Origin: Polyangium sp. 15x6
GTDB taxonomy: Bacteria > Myxococcota_A > Polyangia > Polyangiales > Polyangiaceae
Assembly: GCF_029960785.1 (NCBI RefSeq)
Contig: NZ_JASBQE010000039.1
Coordinates: 42,487-106,486, forward strand
Direction: 5' to 3'
Length of the DNA: 64,000 nucleotides
Positions 16,795 to 25,897 of the stretch are shown piece by piece. A program made the translations under genes and the position numbers. The notes below the pieces were generated by a model. That model saw nothing but the letters and a program-made list of their open reading frames with translations. It searched no databases and was not told where the DNA came from. Within the stretch, counting starts at the first letter, position 1, and each line of letters opens with the position of its first letter.

Positions 16795-18009
16795 ATGCGC
16801 GTCGTCGCCGTCAACCAATTTTATGCCCCCGACCACGCCGCCACCTCGCAGCTCCTCACCGAGCTCTGCGAGGACCTCGCCGCCGCGGGCGACGACGTGA
16901 CGGTCATTGCGAGCCGCGGCGGATACCTCGGCGGCGAGGCGCTGCCCGCCCGCGAGCGCATCCGCGGCGTCGACGTCGTCCGCCCCTTCGCCACGCGCTT
17001 CGGCAAGGCCACGATGGCCGGCCGCCTCGCCGATTACCTGTCGTTCTGGGCCACGAGCGTGCTCGCCGCCGCCCGCGAAGCCAAACCCGACGTGCTCGTC
17101 GTGCTCACGACCCCGCCCATGATCGCCGCGGGCGGCGCGCTCGTCGCGCTCGCCCGCCGCCTGCCGCTCGTGACGTGGGTGCAAGACGTCTATCCGGAGG
17201 CGGCGATCCAGCTCGGCTACCTCGCGCCCCGCGGCCCCGCGTCGCTCGCGCTGCTCGGCCTCGGACACGCCACGCACCGCGCCGCCGCCCGCATCGTCGC
17301 GCTCTCCGAAGGCATGGCCGACCGCCTCGTCGCGCAGGGCGCGCCCCGCGAGCGTATCCGCGTCCTGCCGAACTGGTCCGACGGACGCCTCGTGTCGCCG
17401 CGCGGACGCGAGGACCATCCTTTCCGAAAAACCCACGGTTTGGACGGACGATTCGTGGCGATGTACAGCGGCAACCTCGGCATCGGGCACGACGTCCGGA
17501 CGTTCGTCGAGGCCGCACGACGCTTGAAAGACAGGCTGCCCGAGCTCGTCGTGCTGTTCATCGGCGACGGCGCGCGGCGCGCCGAGGCCGAGGGACTCGC
17601 GAAAGGCCTCGAAAACGTGCGTTTCCTGCCGTATCAGCCCCACGACGCGATCGGCGAGAGCCTCTCGGCCGCGGACGCGCACCTCGTGTCACTGCGCGAA
17701 GATCTCGAAGGTCTGCTCGTCCCGAGCAAGCTTTACGGCGCGCTCGCCGCGGGAAGGCCGGTGATCTACCTCGGACCGCCGCGCTGCGAGGTCGCCCGCG
17801 TGGTGCGCGAGGACGATCTCGGCTGGACGGGCCGCCCCGGCGACGTCGAGGGCCTGTGCCGCGCGCTCGAGGACGCGGTCACGCGGAGGGCGGCGTGGGA
17901 CGAGAAGGGCGCGCGGGCCCGCAGGATCTTCGACGAACGGTACGATCGTCCCGTATCCTCGGCCCGCTTCCGCGCCCTGTTGCAGGAGGCGTCGAAGGAC
18001 AGCCCGTAG
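16795..18009 (+). CDS. WcaI-like glycosyltransferase family 4 protein
   Basis: A 404-residue GT4 enzyme of the WcaI/WbuB group. It begins VVAVNQFYAPDHAATSQLL, a typical family start with the YxP..GA/AT type loop, has TWVQDVYPEAAIQLGYL (the W-x-Q-D-x-Y-P motif of this subgroup), a donor-domain entry FVAMYSGNLGIGHDVRTFVEA, and LVPSKLYGALAAGRPVIYLG near the C-terminus. It probably transfers a deoxy-amino sugar or fucose-like residue to a lipid-linked intermediate. It is followed by a strong hairpin (18019-18053) before the WecA-like gene. Confidence 0.9.
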   Translation: MRVVAVNQFYAPDHAATSQLLTELCEDLAAAGDDVTVIASRGGYLGGEALPARERIRGVDVVRPFATRFGKATMAGRLADYLSFWATSVLAAAREAKPDVLVVLTTPPMIAAGGALVALARRLPLVTWVQDVYPEAAIQLGYLAPRGPASLALLGLGHATHRAAARIVALSEGMADRLVAQGAPRERIRVLPNWSDGRLVSPRGREDHPFRKTHGLDGRFVAMYSGNLGIGHDVRTFVEAARRLKDRLPELVVLFIGDGARRAEAEGLAKGLENVRFLPYQPHDAIGESLSAADAHLVSLREDLEGLLVPSKLYGALAAGRPVIYLGPPRCEVARVVREDDLGWTGRPGDVEGLCRALEDAVTRRAAWDEKGARARRIFDERYDRPVSSARFRALLQEASKDSP

Positions 18010-18018
18010 TAACCGCTC

Positions 18019-18053
18019 GGGGGCTACGCTCCGGCGAGCGGAGCTACGCCCCC
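18019..18053. terminator. Strong two-part hairpin after the GT4 gene
   Basis: The sequence forms an outer 6-bp stem (GGGGGC with GCCCCC), a symmetric TAC/TAC internal loop, an inner 6-bp stem (GCTCCG with CGGAGC) and a five-base loop. It begins ten bases after the GT4 stop codon. There is no T-tract, so it may act as a Rho-assisted terminator, an mRNA-stabilising hairpin or a dispersed palindromic repeat. Confidence 0.55.
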
Positions 18054-18134
18054 GAACCCCCGTCGCCTCGCGCGCGTGAATGTGGAAGACCCACCGCACA
18101 ACCAAGATCCAGCGATGATGGGAGGCATCGGCTC

Positions 18135-19655
18135 ATGAGGACCTACCTGGCGGCGTTCGCGCTCTCGGCGCTCGTCAGTGGGATTTTCACGCCGCTCGTG
18201 CGCCTCCTCGCGTTCCGGCTCGGCGCGGTTTCACGTCCCGGCGGCAGGCACGTGCACCGCCACGAGACGCCGAGGCTCGGCGGCCTCGCGATTTGCGCGG
18301 GCTTCTTCGCGCCGCTCGTGGGCCTGTTTTTCGTGCAATCGGTGGTGGCGCAGGCGTTCACGCAGGACGTACGCAAGGTCATCGGCCTCTTCGCGGGCGG
18401 CGCGATCCTCTGCGCCGTGGGCGCGATCGACGACACGCGTGGCCTCCGCGCGCTGCACAAGCTTTACGCGCAGGTCGCGGTGGCCGTGCTCGCGTTCGCC
18501 TGCGGATTCCGGATCGAGGCGATCTCCTTGCCTTTCGTGGGCGAGCTCTCGATGGGCATCTTCGCCCTGCCCATCACGGTGCTCTGGATCGTGGGCATCG
18601 TGAATGCGGTGAACCTCATCGACGGGCTCGACGGCCTCGCCGCGGGCGTGGTGTTTTTCGCGGCCCTGACGAATTTCGTCGTCGCGTATCTATCGTTCGG
18701 CACGCTGCCCGCGCTCTTCATGGCGACGATGATGGGCGCGATCATCGGGTTTCTCTTTTACAATTTCAACCCCGCGCGCATCTTCATGGGCGACTCGGGG
18801 AGTTATTTCCTCGGCTACGTCATCGCCGCGACGTCGCTCATCGGCGCGACGCAGAAGGCGTCGACCACGGTCTCGCTGCTCGTGCCCGTGGTCGCCCTCG
18901 GCGTGCCGATCTTCGACACGCTCTTCGCGATGGTGCGGCGCTGGCTCGAGCGCCGGCCGCTGTTCTCCCCGGATCGCGGGCACATCCATCACCGCCTGCT
19001 CGACATGGGCATCACGCACCGCCGCGCGGTGCTCATCATTTACGGCGTGAGCGTGCTGCTCACGGTGGCGGCGATCGGCATCTCGCTCGGCCGGAGCTGG
19101 CAGGTGGGGCTCGCGCTCGTGGCGAGCAGCGTGGTGTTCATCGGGCTCGTGCGCACCGTGGGGTATTTCGAGCAGGTGCACGGGCGGCGGCGGCAAAAAG
19201 AACGGCTGCGCTCGCGCGACAGCGAGATCCTGCGCCGCCTCTTGCCCCGGCTTCCCGCGCGTTTCGAGGCGGCGCGATCCGAGGCCGACGTGCTCTCTAC
19301 GATCGGGACCTTCGCGCTCGAAGGACATCTCGCATACGTCGAGATTCTCCCCGTGATCGAGGGCGAGCCCACGGCGTTTCGCTGGACGAACCCGACGGAC
19401 GAGGATCCTTACGGCCGCGACGTGGTGTCGGCGCGTTATCCGATCGGCCGGGACGACGCGGCGCGCGCGGAGCTGAAATTCGGCCTGCGCAGCGATTTCG
19501 GCGACGTCTCGCCGCAGACCGAGGTGCTGCTCCAGGTCGTGACGGACATGGTGGAGGCGAGCCTCTCGCGCGTGAAGAGCCGCCTCGCGCCGCGGGTGCT
19601 CGCCGAAGCGGAGGCGGCCGAAGCGCCGGCGCTCGAGGCCGCGTCGGGGACCTGA
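18135..19655 (+). CDS. MraY/WecA-family undecaprenyl-phosphate sugar-1-phosphate transferase with a C-terminal extension
   Basis: A 506-residue polytopic inner-membrane enzyme that starts polysaccharide assembly by moving a sugar-1-phosphate from a UDP-sugar to undecaprenyl phosphate. About ten hydrophobic helices span residues 1-345. Family motifs are present in order: a DD-type GAIDDTRGLRALHK, NAVNLIDGLDGLAAG, IFMGDSGSYFLGY and DRGHIHHRLLDMG. The usual enzymes end near residue 350; here a cytosolic extension of about 150 residues follows a basic GRRRQKERLRSRDSE linker and looks like a small alpha/beta sensory or regulatory domain (GAF-like by appearance only). It is likely the initiating transferase of this locus. 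Confidence 0.9.
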   Translation: MRTYLAAFALSALVSGIFTPLVRLLAFRLGAVSRPGGRHVHRHETPRLGGLAICAGFFAPLVGLFFVQSVVAQAFTQDVRKVIGLFAGGAILCAVGAIDDTRGLRALHKLYAQVAVAVLAFACGFRIEAISLPFVGELSMGIFALPITVLWIVGIVNAVNLIDGLDGLAAGVVFFAALTNFVVAYLSFGTLPALFMATMMGAIIGFLFYNFNPARIFMGDSGSYFLGYVIAATSLIGATQKASTTVSLLVPVVALGVPIFDTLFAMVRRWLERRPLFSPDRGHIHHRLLDMGITHRRAVLIIYGVSVLLTVAAIGISLGRSWQVGLALVASSVVFIGLVRTVGYFEQVHGRRRQKERLRSRDSEILRRLLPRLPARFEAARSEADVLSTIGTFALEGHLAYVEILPVIEGEPTAFRWTNPTDEDPYGRDVVSARYPIGRDDAARAELKFGLRSDFGDVSPQTEVLLQVVTDMVEASLSRVKSRLAPRVLAEAEAAEAPALEAASGT

Positions 19656-19698
19656 GAGGGCTTGACGGCCGCTTTCGGATGGCCAACGCTGCCCCGCG

Positions 19699-20448
19699 GT
19701 GATTCTGCTTTATCATCATATCCTGCCCGAGGGCGACGCCGCGGGCCTCTCCGACGAGGATGGGCTCTTTTTCCGGCACAGCCCCGAGGCCTTCCGATTT
19801 CACCTGGAGGAGCTTCAGCGGCGGGGATATCGGTTCGGCTCGCTCGATGGCCTCGTCCGCCAGATCGACGACGGCATCGCGGAGGACGAGCGCTCGGCAT
19901 TCGTGACGTTCGACGACGGATGGCGGAACCAGTACGAGCACGCCTTGCCGATCCTGCGGGCGCTCGGGATCCCGGCGACGTTTTTCGTCACGACGGACCA
20001 CCTGCGGAAGGGCGTTTCGTGCACGAAGCGGATGGGCCCCGCGGAGCTCGGGGCGCTCGTGGATGCGGGCATGACGATCGGCTCGCACACGCGGACGCAT
20101 CCGGATCTCGTGCGCCTCGACGATACGCGGCTGGAAGAGGAGCTCCGCGGCAGCCGGCAGGATCTCGAGGATCTGCTCGGCAGACCCGTCACGCTTTTCG
20201 CCTATCCGGGCGGCTCGCTCTCCGCGCGCGTGGTCCGCGCCGTGCGCCGCGCCGGCTACGAGGCCGCATGCTCGAGCTTCGGTCCGGCGCGGAACGACGC
20301 GACCTCGATTTTCTGGCTTTACCGCGACGTGATCAGCGCGTCGATGCAGAGCCCGCGGGATCGGTATCGTCTCTCGCCCGTCGCGCGGCAGCTCCTCACG
20401 TTCCGCGTCGAGCGCCGCTTGCGCGCGAGCCTGCACCGCCGCGCCTGA
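19699..20448 (+). CDS. Polysaccharide deacetylase (NodB family, CE4)
   Basis: A 249-residue NodB-homology protein beginning at GTG 19699 directly on ILLYHHILPEG, the usual first motif of this subgroup. The catalytic aspartates are in TFDDGW, the metal-binding His-x3-His is in SHTRTHPDL, and the later FAYPGGSLSARVVRAVRRAGY motif matches the NodB end region. Absence of a signal peptide suggests a cytosolic enzyme, so it may act on a lipid-linked sugar before export. The GNAT gene follows six bases after its stop, which suggests that an N-acetyl group is removed and the free amine re-acylated. Confidence 0.9.
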   Translation: MILLYHHILPEGDAAGLSDEDGLFFRHSPEAFRFHLEELQRRGYRFGSLDGLVRQIDDGIAEDERSAFVTFDDGWRNQYEHALPILRALGIPATFFVTTDHLRKGVSCTKRMGPAELGALVDAGMTIGSHTRTHPDLVRLDDTRLEEELRGSRQDLEDLLGRPVTLFAYPGGSLSARVVRAVRRAGYEAACSSFGPARNDATSIFWLYRDVISASMQSPRDRYRLSPVARQLLTFRVERRLRASLHRRA

Positions 20449-20454
20449 GGAGCC

Positions 20455-21489
20455 ATGACGGAGCTTTTGGTTCGTGCATTCGCGCGTGACGAGGTGAGGG
20501 ATCACGTCGCGTCGTTCGCGCTGCTCCACGGCGTGCGGCCGGAGGAATTCGACGCCGATTTCATGGACTGGTGGTTCTTCCGGAACCCCACGCACGAGGG
20601 GCTGCTCTCGGGCGCGTTCGACGGCGACGCGCTGGTCGGTTACGTGGGTTTCGCGGCGCAGCACCTCCGCGTGAACGGGCGGCGCGTCTCGGCCGCGATC
20701 CTGAGCAGCGCGTTCACGCATCCCGATCATCGCGGCAAGGGGCTCTTCCAGCGATTGATCCGGTTCCTCGTCGAGGCCGCGGGCGCACGGGGACACGAAG
20801 CCGTCTTCGGCTGGCCCAACGAGACCGCGCTGCGGATTTATCTGGGCCGCCTCGGCTTCTCGGCCATGTTCCCCGTGGACCGATCCGCCCGTCCGGTGTC
20901 CTTCGGCCCGCTCGGCGCGCGGTTCGGCAAGCCCGGCGTCTTCGTTGCGGAATGCGCGGGCGCCGCGTTCGACCGAGTGCTGCCGCTGCGCCTCGGACGC
21001 TATCGGTACGAGATCGGGCCGGCCAGCGAGCACGAATGGGAAGGCTTCATGGCGAGGGTGCTCGCCGCCTCCGATTGCATGCTCGAACGCCCGCACGCGT
21101 ACGTCCGCTGGCGCCTGTCCCGTCCACGGCGCGAATACATCGAGGTGCGGATACGCGACGAGCGTGGCGTGCTCCGCGGCTGGGCCGCGGCCCGCCTGCC
21201 CATCCCGAGCGAGCCGCCGCGCCTGCACGTCGGCGATTTCCTCGTCGACCCGCGGAGCCCCCGCGCGCTTCGGGCGCTTTTCGCGGCCTGCGCGATGGAG
21301 GCTCGCCGCCGTTCCCTCGAGCAGGTTTATACGATCGCGCGCTCGGCCCGGATCGGGAGCACGCTCGCGACGCTGGGGTTTGTATCGCGGCGCTCCGCGA
21401 CGCCCATCGTGGGGATCGCGACGTCGAACGCGGACCTCTCGCCCTATCACGCGTGGGAGTACCGCGACGCGGACATGGACATGTTCTGA
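20455..21489 (+). CDS. GNAT family N-acyltransferase
   Basis: A 344-residue GNAT protein. The acetyl-CoA-binding segment is FTHPDHRGKGLFQRLIRF (the pattern R-G-x-G-L), near residues 88-105, followed by the FGWPNETALRIYLGRLGF segment with the usual N..A...Y..LGF. A second half (about 185-344) is a degenerate GNAT-like repeat. It begins with ATG six bases after the deacetylase stop. N-acylation of an amino sugar exposed by the deacetylase is the likely role, inferred from the pairing. Confidence 0.87.
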   Translation: MTELLVRAFARDEVRDHVASFALLHGVRPEEFDADFMDWWFFRNPTHEGLLSGAFDGDALVGYVGFAAQHLRVNGRRVSAAILSSAFTHPDHRGKGLFQRLIRFLVEAAGARGHEAVFGWPNETALRIYLGRLGFSAMFPVDRSARPVSFGPLGARFGKPGVFVAECAGAAFDRVLPLRLGRYRYEIGPASEHEWEGFMARVLAASDCMLERPHAYVRWRLSRPRREYIEVRIRDERGVLRGWAAARLPIPSEPPRLHVGDFLVDPRSPRALRALFAACAMEARRRSLEQVYTIARSARIGSTLATLGFVSRRSATPIVGIATSNADLSPYHAWEYRDADMDMF

Positions 21490-21529
21490 GCCGCGCGCGG
21501 GCGGGTCGATCCGGGCGAGGACGACGGGA

Positions 21530-23083
21530 CTACGGCCCCTCGCTCCGCCGATAGAGGTGATACTCGCAATCCGCGCAATCGCGCAAATACGGCGGATGGC
21601 TCCGATTTGCCTGAAAGACCGCCACGTGCTCATAGGTCGAGAGGGCATCGGGCGTCTCTCGGAGGATGGCGTCTCGCTCGGGCGGGCGCAGGCTCACGTA
21701 CTGCGGCTTCAGCTGCTTCATGAGCTCGCCGTAGGACCAGACCCCGGAGCGCTGCACGATCGCGGAGACCTTCGGCTCCACGAGCCCCGGGAAATCGATC
21801 ACCTTCCGGCCGCGCAGCCCCCACCCGACGTGACCGAGCGGCTCCAGCATCAGCACGTCATCCGGGGCCGCGTTCGCCTCGACGTATTTCACCAGCGGCC
21901 ACTTCACCTCGTCGACCACCGTACGCTCCAGCCGATGGTGATGGTTCACCACGACGACCCCGGCGACCGCGAAGGCCACGGCGGTGAGCGCTGGCACGCC
22001 GAGCCTCACGCGGGGATGTGCGCGGAGCGCCGGCAAACCGAACCAGCCGATGGCGGAGAGGACCAGCACCGCGGCGCGTGTGGGGAGGAAATACCAGGCG
22101 TGCATGGCGCTGGTGAGGATCGCGTACACGGCGAAAAAAAGGATGTACGCGGCCAGCACGAACGCCACCCGGCGCGTCGGCTCGGGCAGGTTTTTCCAGG
22201 CGATGACGAGCGAGACGAGGCCGAGCGCGATCGAGAGGACCGCGCCCTGGTTGAAGAGAGAATGGTCCAGACCGGGCGCGCCGAGCCCGAGCGAGAGGGT
22301 CGACGAGAGAAAGCCCTTCGTGTTCGCCACGAGCTTCGACGCGTCGAGCGTCTGGGCCGCGAAATAGACGGCGCGTTTGGCCAGGACCGACTGGGGCACG
22401 GGCGTCCCGTACAGGAGCGTCGCGCAACCGATCCAGCCCGCGAGCAGCGGTAGACCCGCCGCGAGCACGCCGGCGAAGTAACGCGGGCTCCTCGTGGTCG
22501 AGAGCCGCGCCAGAAACCAGCCGGGGACGAACCATATCGTGTCCGGGCGCGTCAGGCCGAGCAGCGCGAGCAGGAGCCCCTCCGCGACGGGCCGCGGCTC
22601 ACGGGTCAGGAGCAGGAGGCTCGACGCCATCAGCGCGAGGACGAGCGGCGTCTCCAGGCCCGCCAGGCTGCCCTCCAGGAAGGGGCCATTGCAGAGGAGG
22701 ACGAACGTGGCGAGCGCGCGCTCGATGGGCCGGAAACCCAGCCTCGCGAGCAGGCGCGCGAGGACGAACACGAATGCCGCGAGGACGACGACCGCAAAAA
22801 CAGGGCCGATCACGGGCATCTCGACCGGAAGCAAGGCGCGGAGCAGCGCGAGGCTCATCATGTGGAGCGGGGACGTGAAGCCCATGACGGGCTCACCCGC
22901 GTTGAACCCCGGTTCTCGGCGCTCCACGAGGTTCCAGACGTGACGATAAGTGATATAGGCGTCCTCGCTGGAGTCTTTCCACGCCGCAATGGCTCCGGCC
23001 ATGACGAGGTACCCGAGCCCGATCCACAGAAAATCGCCCTCGAATACAAATTCACGGAGTCGCCGCGTGCTCGTGGATACCAT
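21530..23083 (-). CDS. GT-C type polytopic glycosyltransferase
   Basis: A 517-residue membrane protein with about ten to twelve hydrophobic helices. The first extracytoplasmic loop has SEDAYITYRHVWNLV, an acidic ED motif typical of GT-C enzymes, followed by GEPVMGFTSPLHMM, similar to the E-G-[FY]-T-S-P-L-W motif of the AftB-like group. The C-terminal region (from about residue 400) is soluble and should lie in the periplasm. These enzymes use polyprenyl-phosphate sugars to decorate polymers outside the membrane. The ATG at 23083 has a GAGG ribosome site and is preferred over the TTG at 23110. It is convergent with the GNAT gene (40-base gap). Confidence 0.87.
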   Translation of the reverse strand: MVSTSTRRLREFVFEGDFLWIGLGYLVMAGAIAAWKDSSEDAYITYRHVWNLVERREPGFNAGEPVMGFTSPLHMMSLALLRALLPVEMPVIGPVFAVVVLAAFVFVLARLLARLGFRPIERALATFVLLCNGPFLEGSLAGLETPLVLALMASSLLLLTREPRPVAEGLLLALLGLTRPDTIWFVPGWFLARLSTTRSPRYFAGVLAAGLPLLAGWIGCATLLYGTPVPQSVLAKRAVYFAAQTLDASKLVANTKGFLSSTLSLGLGAPGLDHSLFNQGAVLSIALGLVSLVIAWKNLPEPTRRVAFVLAAYILFFAVYAILTSAMHAWYFLPTRAAVLVLSAIGWFGLPALRAHPRVRLGVPALTAVAFAVAGVVVVNHHHRLERTVVDEVKWPLVKYVEANAAPDDVLMLEPLGHVGWGLRGRKVIDFPGLVEPKVSAIVQRSGVWSYGELMKQLKPQYVSLRPPERDAILRETPDALSTYEHVAVFQANRSHPPYLRDCADCEYHLYRRSEGP

Positions 23084-23146
23084 TCTGGTACCGCCTCGCC
23101 CTTCCGCCAAGGTTTGCGCCGCCCCGAGCCGCGGACGCCGGCCGAT

Positions 23147-25459
23147 TCAAGCCGGTGGAGCGCTTCCCGCGCCTTGCTCGTCCTCGGGGGCCGACGGCTG
23201 GGTCCTCTTCCGTGAGGGGCGCGCCGCCGGGACGGCGTCGTCCTTGTAATACCCGTCGCGGCGGTAATAATAGTATCGATACTTGTATTCGTGTTTGTTG
23301 AAGTTCACGGCGTTCAGCACCGCGCCCGCCTTCGTCGCGCCGATGTCCTGCAGCGCGCGCACCGCGTGCCGCGCGAGGTCCTTCGTCGTCTTGAACGCGC
23401 GCACGACGAGCACCGTGCCGTCGACCAGCGTGGAGAGGACGGCGGCGTCCGTGACCGGCACGATCGGCGGGCTGTCGATGATCACCCGATCGAAGCGCTT
23501 CTTCACGTCGTCGAGGAACTTCTTGAACTTCTCGCTATGGAGCAGCTCCGCCGGATTCGGCGGGATCGGGCCGGCGGGTATCACCCACAGATTCGGCACG
23601 TCCGTGTCGAGCACGGCCTCGTCGAGCGAATCTTCGAGCATCGCCGTCGTCACGCCGACCTCGGAGCTCTTGCGGAAGACGCGGTGCACGCGCGGCCGGC
23701 GCAGATCACAATCGATGAGCGCGACCTTCTGCCCCGCCTGGGCCATGACGATCGCAATGCACGTGGCCACCGTGGTCTTGCCCTCCGAAGGCCCCGCGCT
23801 CGTGACGAGCAGGGTGCGGTAGGGTTTGTCCGGGGCCATGAAGAGCAGGTTCGTCCGGATGGTGCGCGCCGCCTCCGCGATGCCGCTCGTCGGCTGCTCG
23901 TGCACGATGAGCTCGGAGTTCGTCAGGCGCACCGGCTTGCCGCGCTGCCGCCTGGGCGCATACGAGCCGGGCTTCCCCCCGTCGTCGATCTCGGGCAAAA
24001 GGCCGAGGAACGGCAGGCCGAGGTCCTTTTCGACCTCGTCGGGCGTCTTCAAGCTGCGATCGAGCAGGCCGCGGGCGAGCGCCGTCGCGATGCCGAGGAG
24101 GACACCGAGAAAAACCCCGATCGCAATGCTGCGCGTGACCTGCGGCCGCACCGGCGCGCGCGGGACGAGCGGCCGATCGAGGACGCGGATGTTGTTCACG
24201 CGGAGCACGCGCGCCAGATCGCTCTCCTTCGTGCGTTCGAGGACGAGCGAATAAAGCTTTTCGTTGTTCTCTTTCGAGCGGCGGAGGCGGTTGTACTCGA
24301 TTTCGAGCAGGTTCAAATCGAGCGCCTGCTTCTTCGCCCGCTCGAAGAGCCCCGAGAGCCCCGCCTCCTGGCGCTTCAGGACGGCGAGATCCTTGTCGAG
24401 GGCGCGCTGGATGTTCTTCACCTCGGCGAGCAAGGCCTTCTTCGCCGCCTCGGCCCGCGCGTCGGCCTCCTTCACGTCGGGGTAATTGCGCCCCTTGCCC
24501 TCGCCGAGCAGGCCGTCGCGCGTGCGGATCGCCTCCTCGTACGAGGTCCGGAGGCCCATCAAGACGTGGCTCTCCAGAAGCTCGCTCGCCGGCAAATCCG
24601 TGGGGTTTTCCCCCTTCACCTTCGCGAGCTCGTCCCGCCGCGCCTGGACCTCTTCTTTTCGTGTACGGACCGACGTCAGCGTGTCATTGAGCTGCTTCAT
24701 CTCCTCGCGCAGCATGTTCGACTGATCGTCGATCGCCACGGAGAGGATGTTCTTGTTCTCCTTGTATTCGTGCAGCGCCATTTCGCTCGACTCGAGGTCG
24801 ACCTTGAGTTTGTCGAGCTGGCTGCGCAGCCAATCGGCCGCCGTCGCGGTCGAGGTCACCGCGTCATCGAGGTTCTGCTGGACGTAGGTATCGACGAGGA
24901 CGTTCAGAATACGCTGGGCGCGCTGCGGATCGGCGTCCTCGAGCTTCACCACGGCGAGGCGGCTCTCCTTGACCGCGTCGACCTTGAGGCGGCCGCGAAG
25001 CACCTCCGCCGCGATTTCCTCGGACACGTTCGCGTCCGGCGCGGGCGTGCCCGGCGGGAGGTTGCCGAGAAAGCCGCCGTCGTGCTGGAGCCCGAGCTCG
25101 CTCACGACGGCCGTCGTGACCTTCATCGACTGGATGATCTTGTATTGCGTCTCGTAATACTCGCGGTTGTCCCAGAAGCTGCCCGCGCCGAGGTCCACGA
25201 TGTTCTCGACCTTCTGGCCGAGGGGACGCGGCGGGTTCGGGTCGAAGAGGATCGTCGACTGCGCCTGGTAGATCTTGACCTGACCGAGGGTATTGAACGT
25301 CGCCGCGAGCGAGACCACGAGCGCCGCCCCGAGCGCCGTGGACCAGTACTTGCGGACCATCTGCCAGACGACGGCGGGGCCCAGGGCCCCCTCGGGCGCG
25401 CGCTCGACGGCCGCGGCGGGCTTGGGCGTCAGGGTCGAGGTTCGGGGGGCGTCCGTCAC
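23147..25459 (-). CDS. Wzc-type polysaccharide co-polymerase and tyrosine autokinase
   Basis: A 770-residue inner-membrane protein. It has an N-terminal Wzz domain flanked by two membrane helices (near residues 35-60 and 445-465), a long coiled-coil periplasmic part, and a cytosolic BY-kinase domain: Walker A GPSEGKTT (about 555-562), Walker A' ALIDCDLRRPR and Walker B RVIIDSPP (D662). A C-terminal cluster of eight tyrosines (residues 725-738, EYKYRYYYY..GYY) is the expected autophosphorylation site. Such proteins set chain length and couple export to phosphorylation. The start codon is GTG, and the 44-base upstream gap divides it from a divergent small gene. Confidence 0.94.
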   Translation of the reverse strand: MTDAPRTSTLTPKPAAAVERAPEGALGPAVVWQMVRKYWSTALGAALVVSLAATFNTLGQVKIYQAQSTILFDPNPPRPLGQKVENIVDLGAGSFWDNREYYETQYKIIQSMKVTTAVVSELGLQHDGGFLGNLPPGTPAPDANVSEEIAAEVLRGRLKVDAVKESRLAVVKLEDADPQRAQRILNVLVDTYVQQNLDDAVTSTATAADWLRSQLDKLKVDLESSEMALHEYKENKNILSVAIDDQSNMLREEMKQLNDTLTSVRTRKEEVQARRDELAKVKGENPTDLPASELLESHVLMGLRTSYEEAIRTRDGLLGEGKGRNYPDVKEADARAEAAKKALLAEVKNIQRALDKDLAVLKRQEAGLSGLFERAKKQALDLNLLEIEYNRLRRSKENNEKLYSLVLERTKESDLARVLRVNNIRVLDRPLVPRAPVRPQVTRSIAIGVFLGVLLGIATALARGLLDRSLKTPDEVEKDLGLPFLGLLPEIDDGGKPGSYAPRRQRGKPVRLTNSELIVHEQPTSGIAEAARTIRTNLLFMAPDKPYRTLLVTSAGPSEGKTTVATCIAIVMAQAGQKVALIDCDLRRPRVHRVFRKSSEVGVTTAMLEDSLDEAVLDTDVPNLWVIPAGPIPPNPAELLHSEKFKKFLDDVKKRFDRVIIDSPPIVPVTDAAVLSTLVDGTVLVVRAFKTTKDLARHAVRALQDIGATKAGAVLNAVNFNKHEYKYRYYYYRRDGYYKDDAVPAARPSRKRTQPSAPEDEQGAGSAPPA

Positions 25460-25521
25460 GGTGGCACGTCGAGGAGCGGCCGAGCTGGCCGGCTCCGCCT
25501 AAGGTGCGCCCACGTCCCCAG

Positions 25522-25893
25522 ATGTTCAAGCGGGCCGCGATCGCGGCAAGAGCTTACTCCCTGGCGGGGATCGCGGCCGAAAATTGGGGGGATCGGGGCC
25601 TCGCGGGCTACGGTCGGCTTTGCGTGCTCGGTGATCTCGTCAAGCGCCTGGTGAACGGCGTGGTGCTCCTGCTCGGGAGCCTCGCGTTTTTCCTCGTCCC
25701 CGTCGGGGGCAAGACGTCGGCGCAGCACGTCGTGGCGATCTTCTCCACGAAGCCGGCGCGCGAGGCGGCGCAAGCCTTCGCGCACGCGGCGCGCGACCTC
25801 GCCCACGAGGTGGCCGCGAACGTCGAACGAGCCAAGCGCGCCCCGGCCCTGCCCGACGCGAAGCCGAAGCCCGCGCATGGGAGTGAGCGGTAG
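25522..25893 (+). CDS. Small hypothetical protein
   Basis: A 123-residue protein of unknown function. It has a helical, moderately hydrophobic centre (GVVLLLGSLAFFLVPVGG) that could be one membrane segment, and a long helix, EAAQAFAHAARDLAHEVAANV, resembling those of small cytosolic adaptor proteins. No signal peptide. GTG at 25504 is an alternative start; neither start has a clear ribosome site. Its stop is five bases from the end of the convergent fdx gene. The strong codon-position bias of this frame supports it being real, but it could also be a spurious open frame. Confidence 0.5.
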   Translation: MFKRAAIAARAYSLAGIAAENWGDRGLAGYGRLCVLGDLVKRLVNGVVLLLGSLAFFLVPVGGKTSAQHVVAIFSTKPAREAAQAFAHAARDLAHEVAANVERAKRAPALPDAKPKPAHGSER

Positions 25894-25897
25894 CTCT

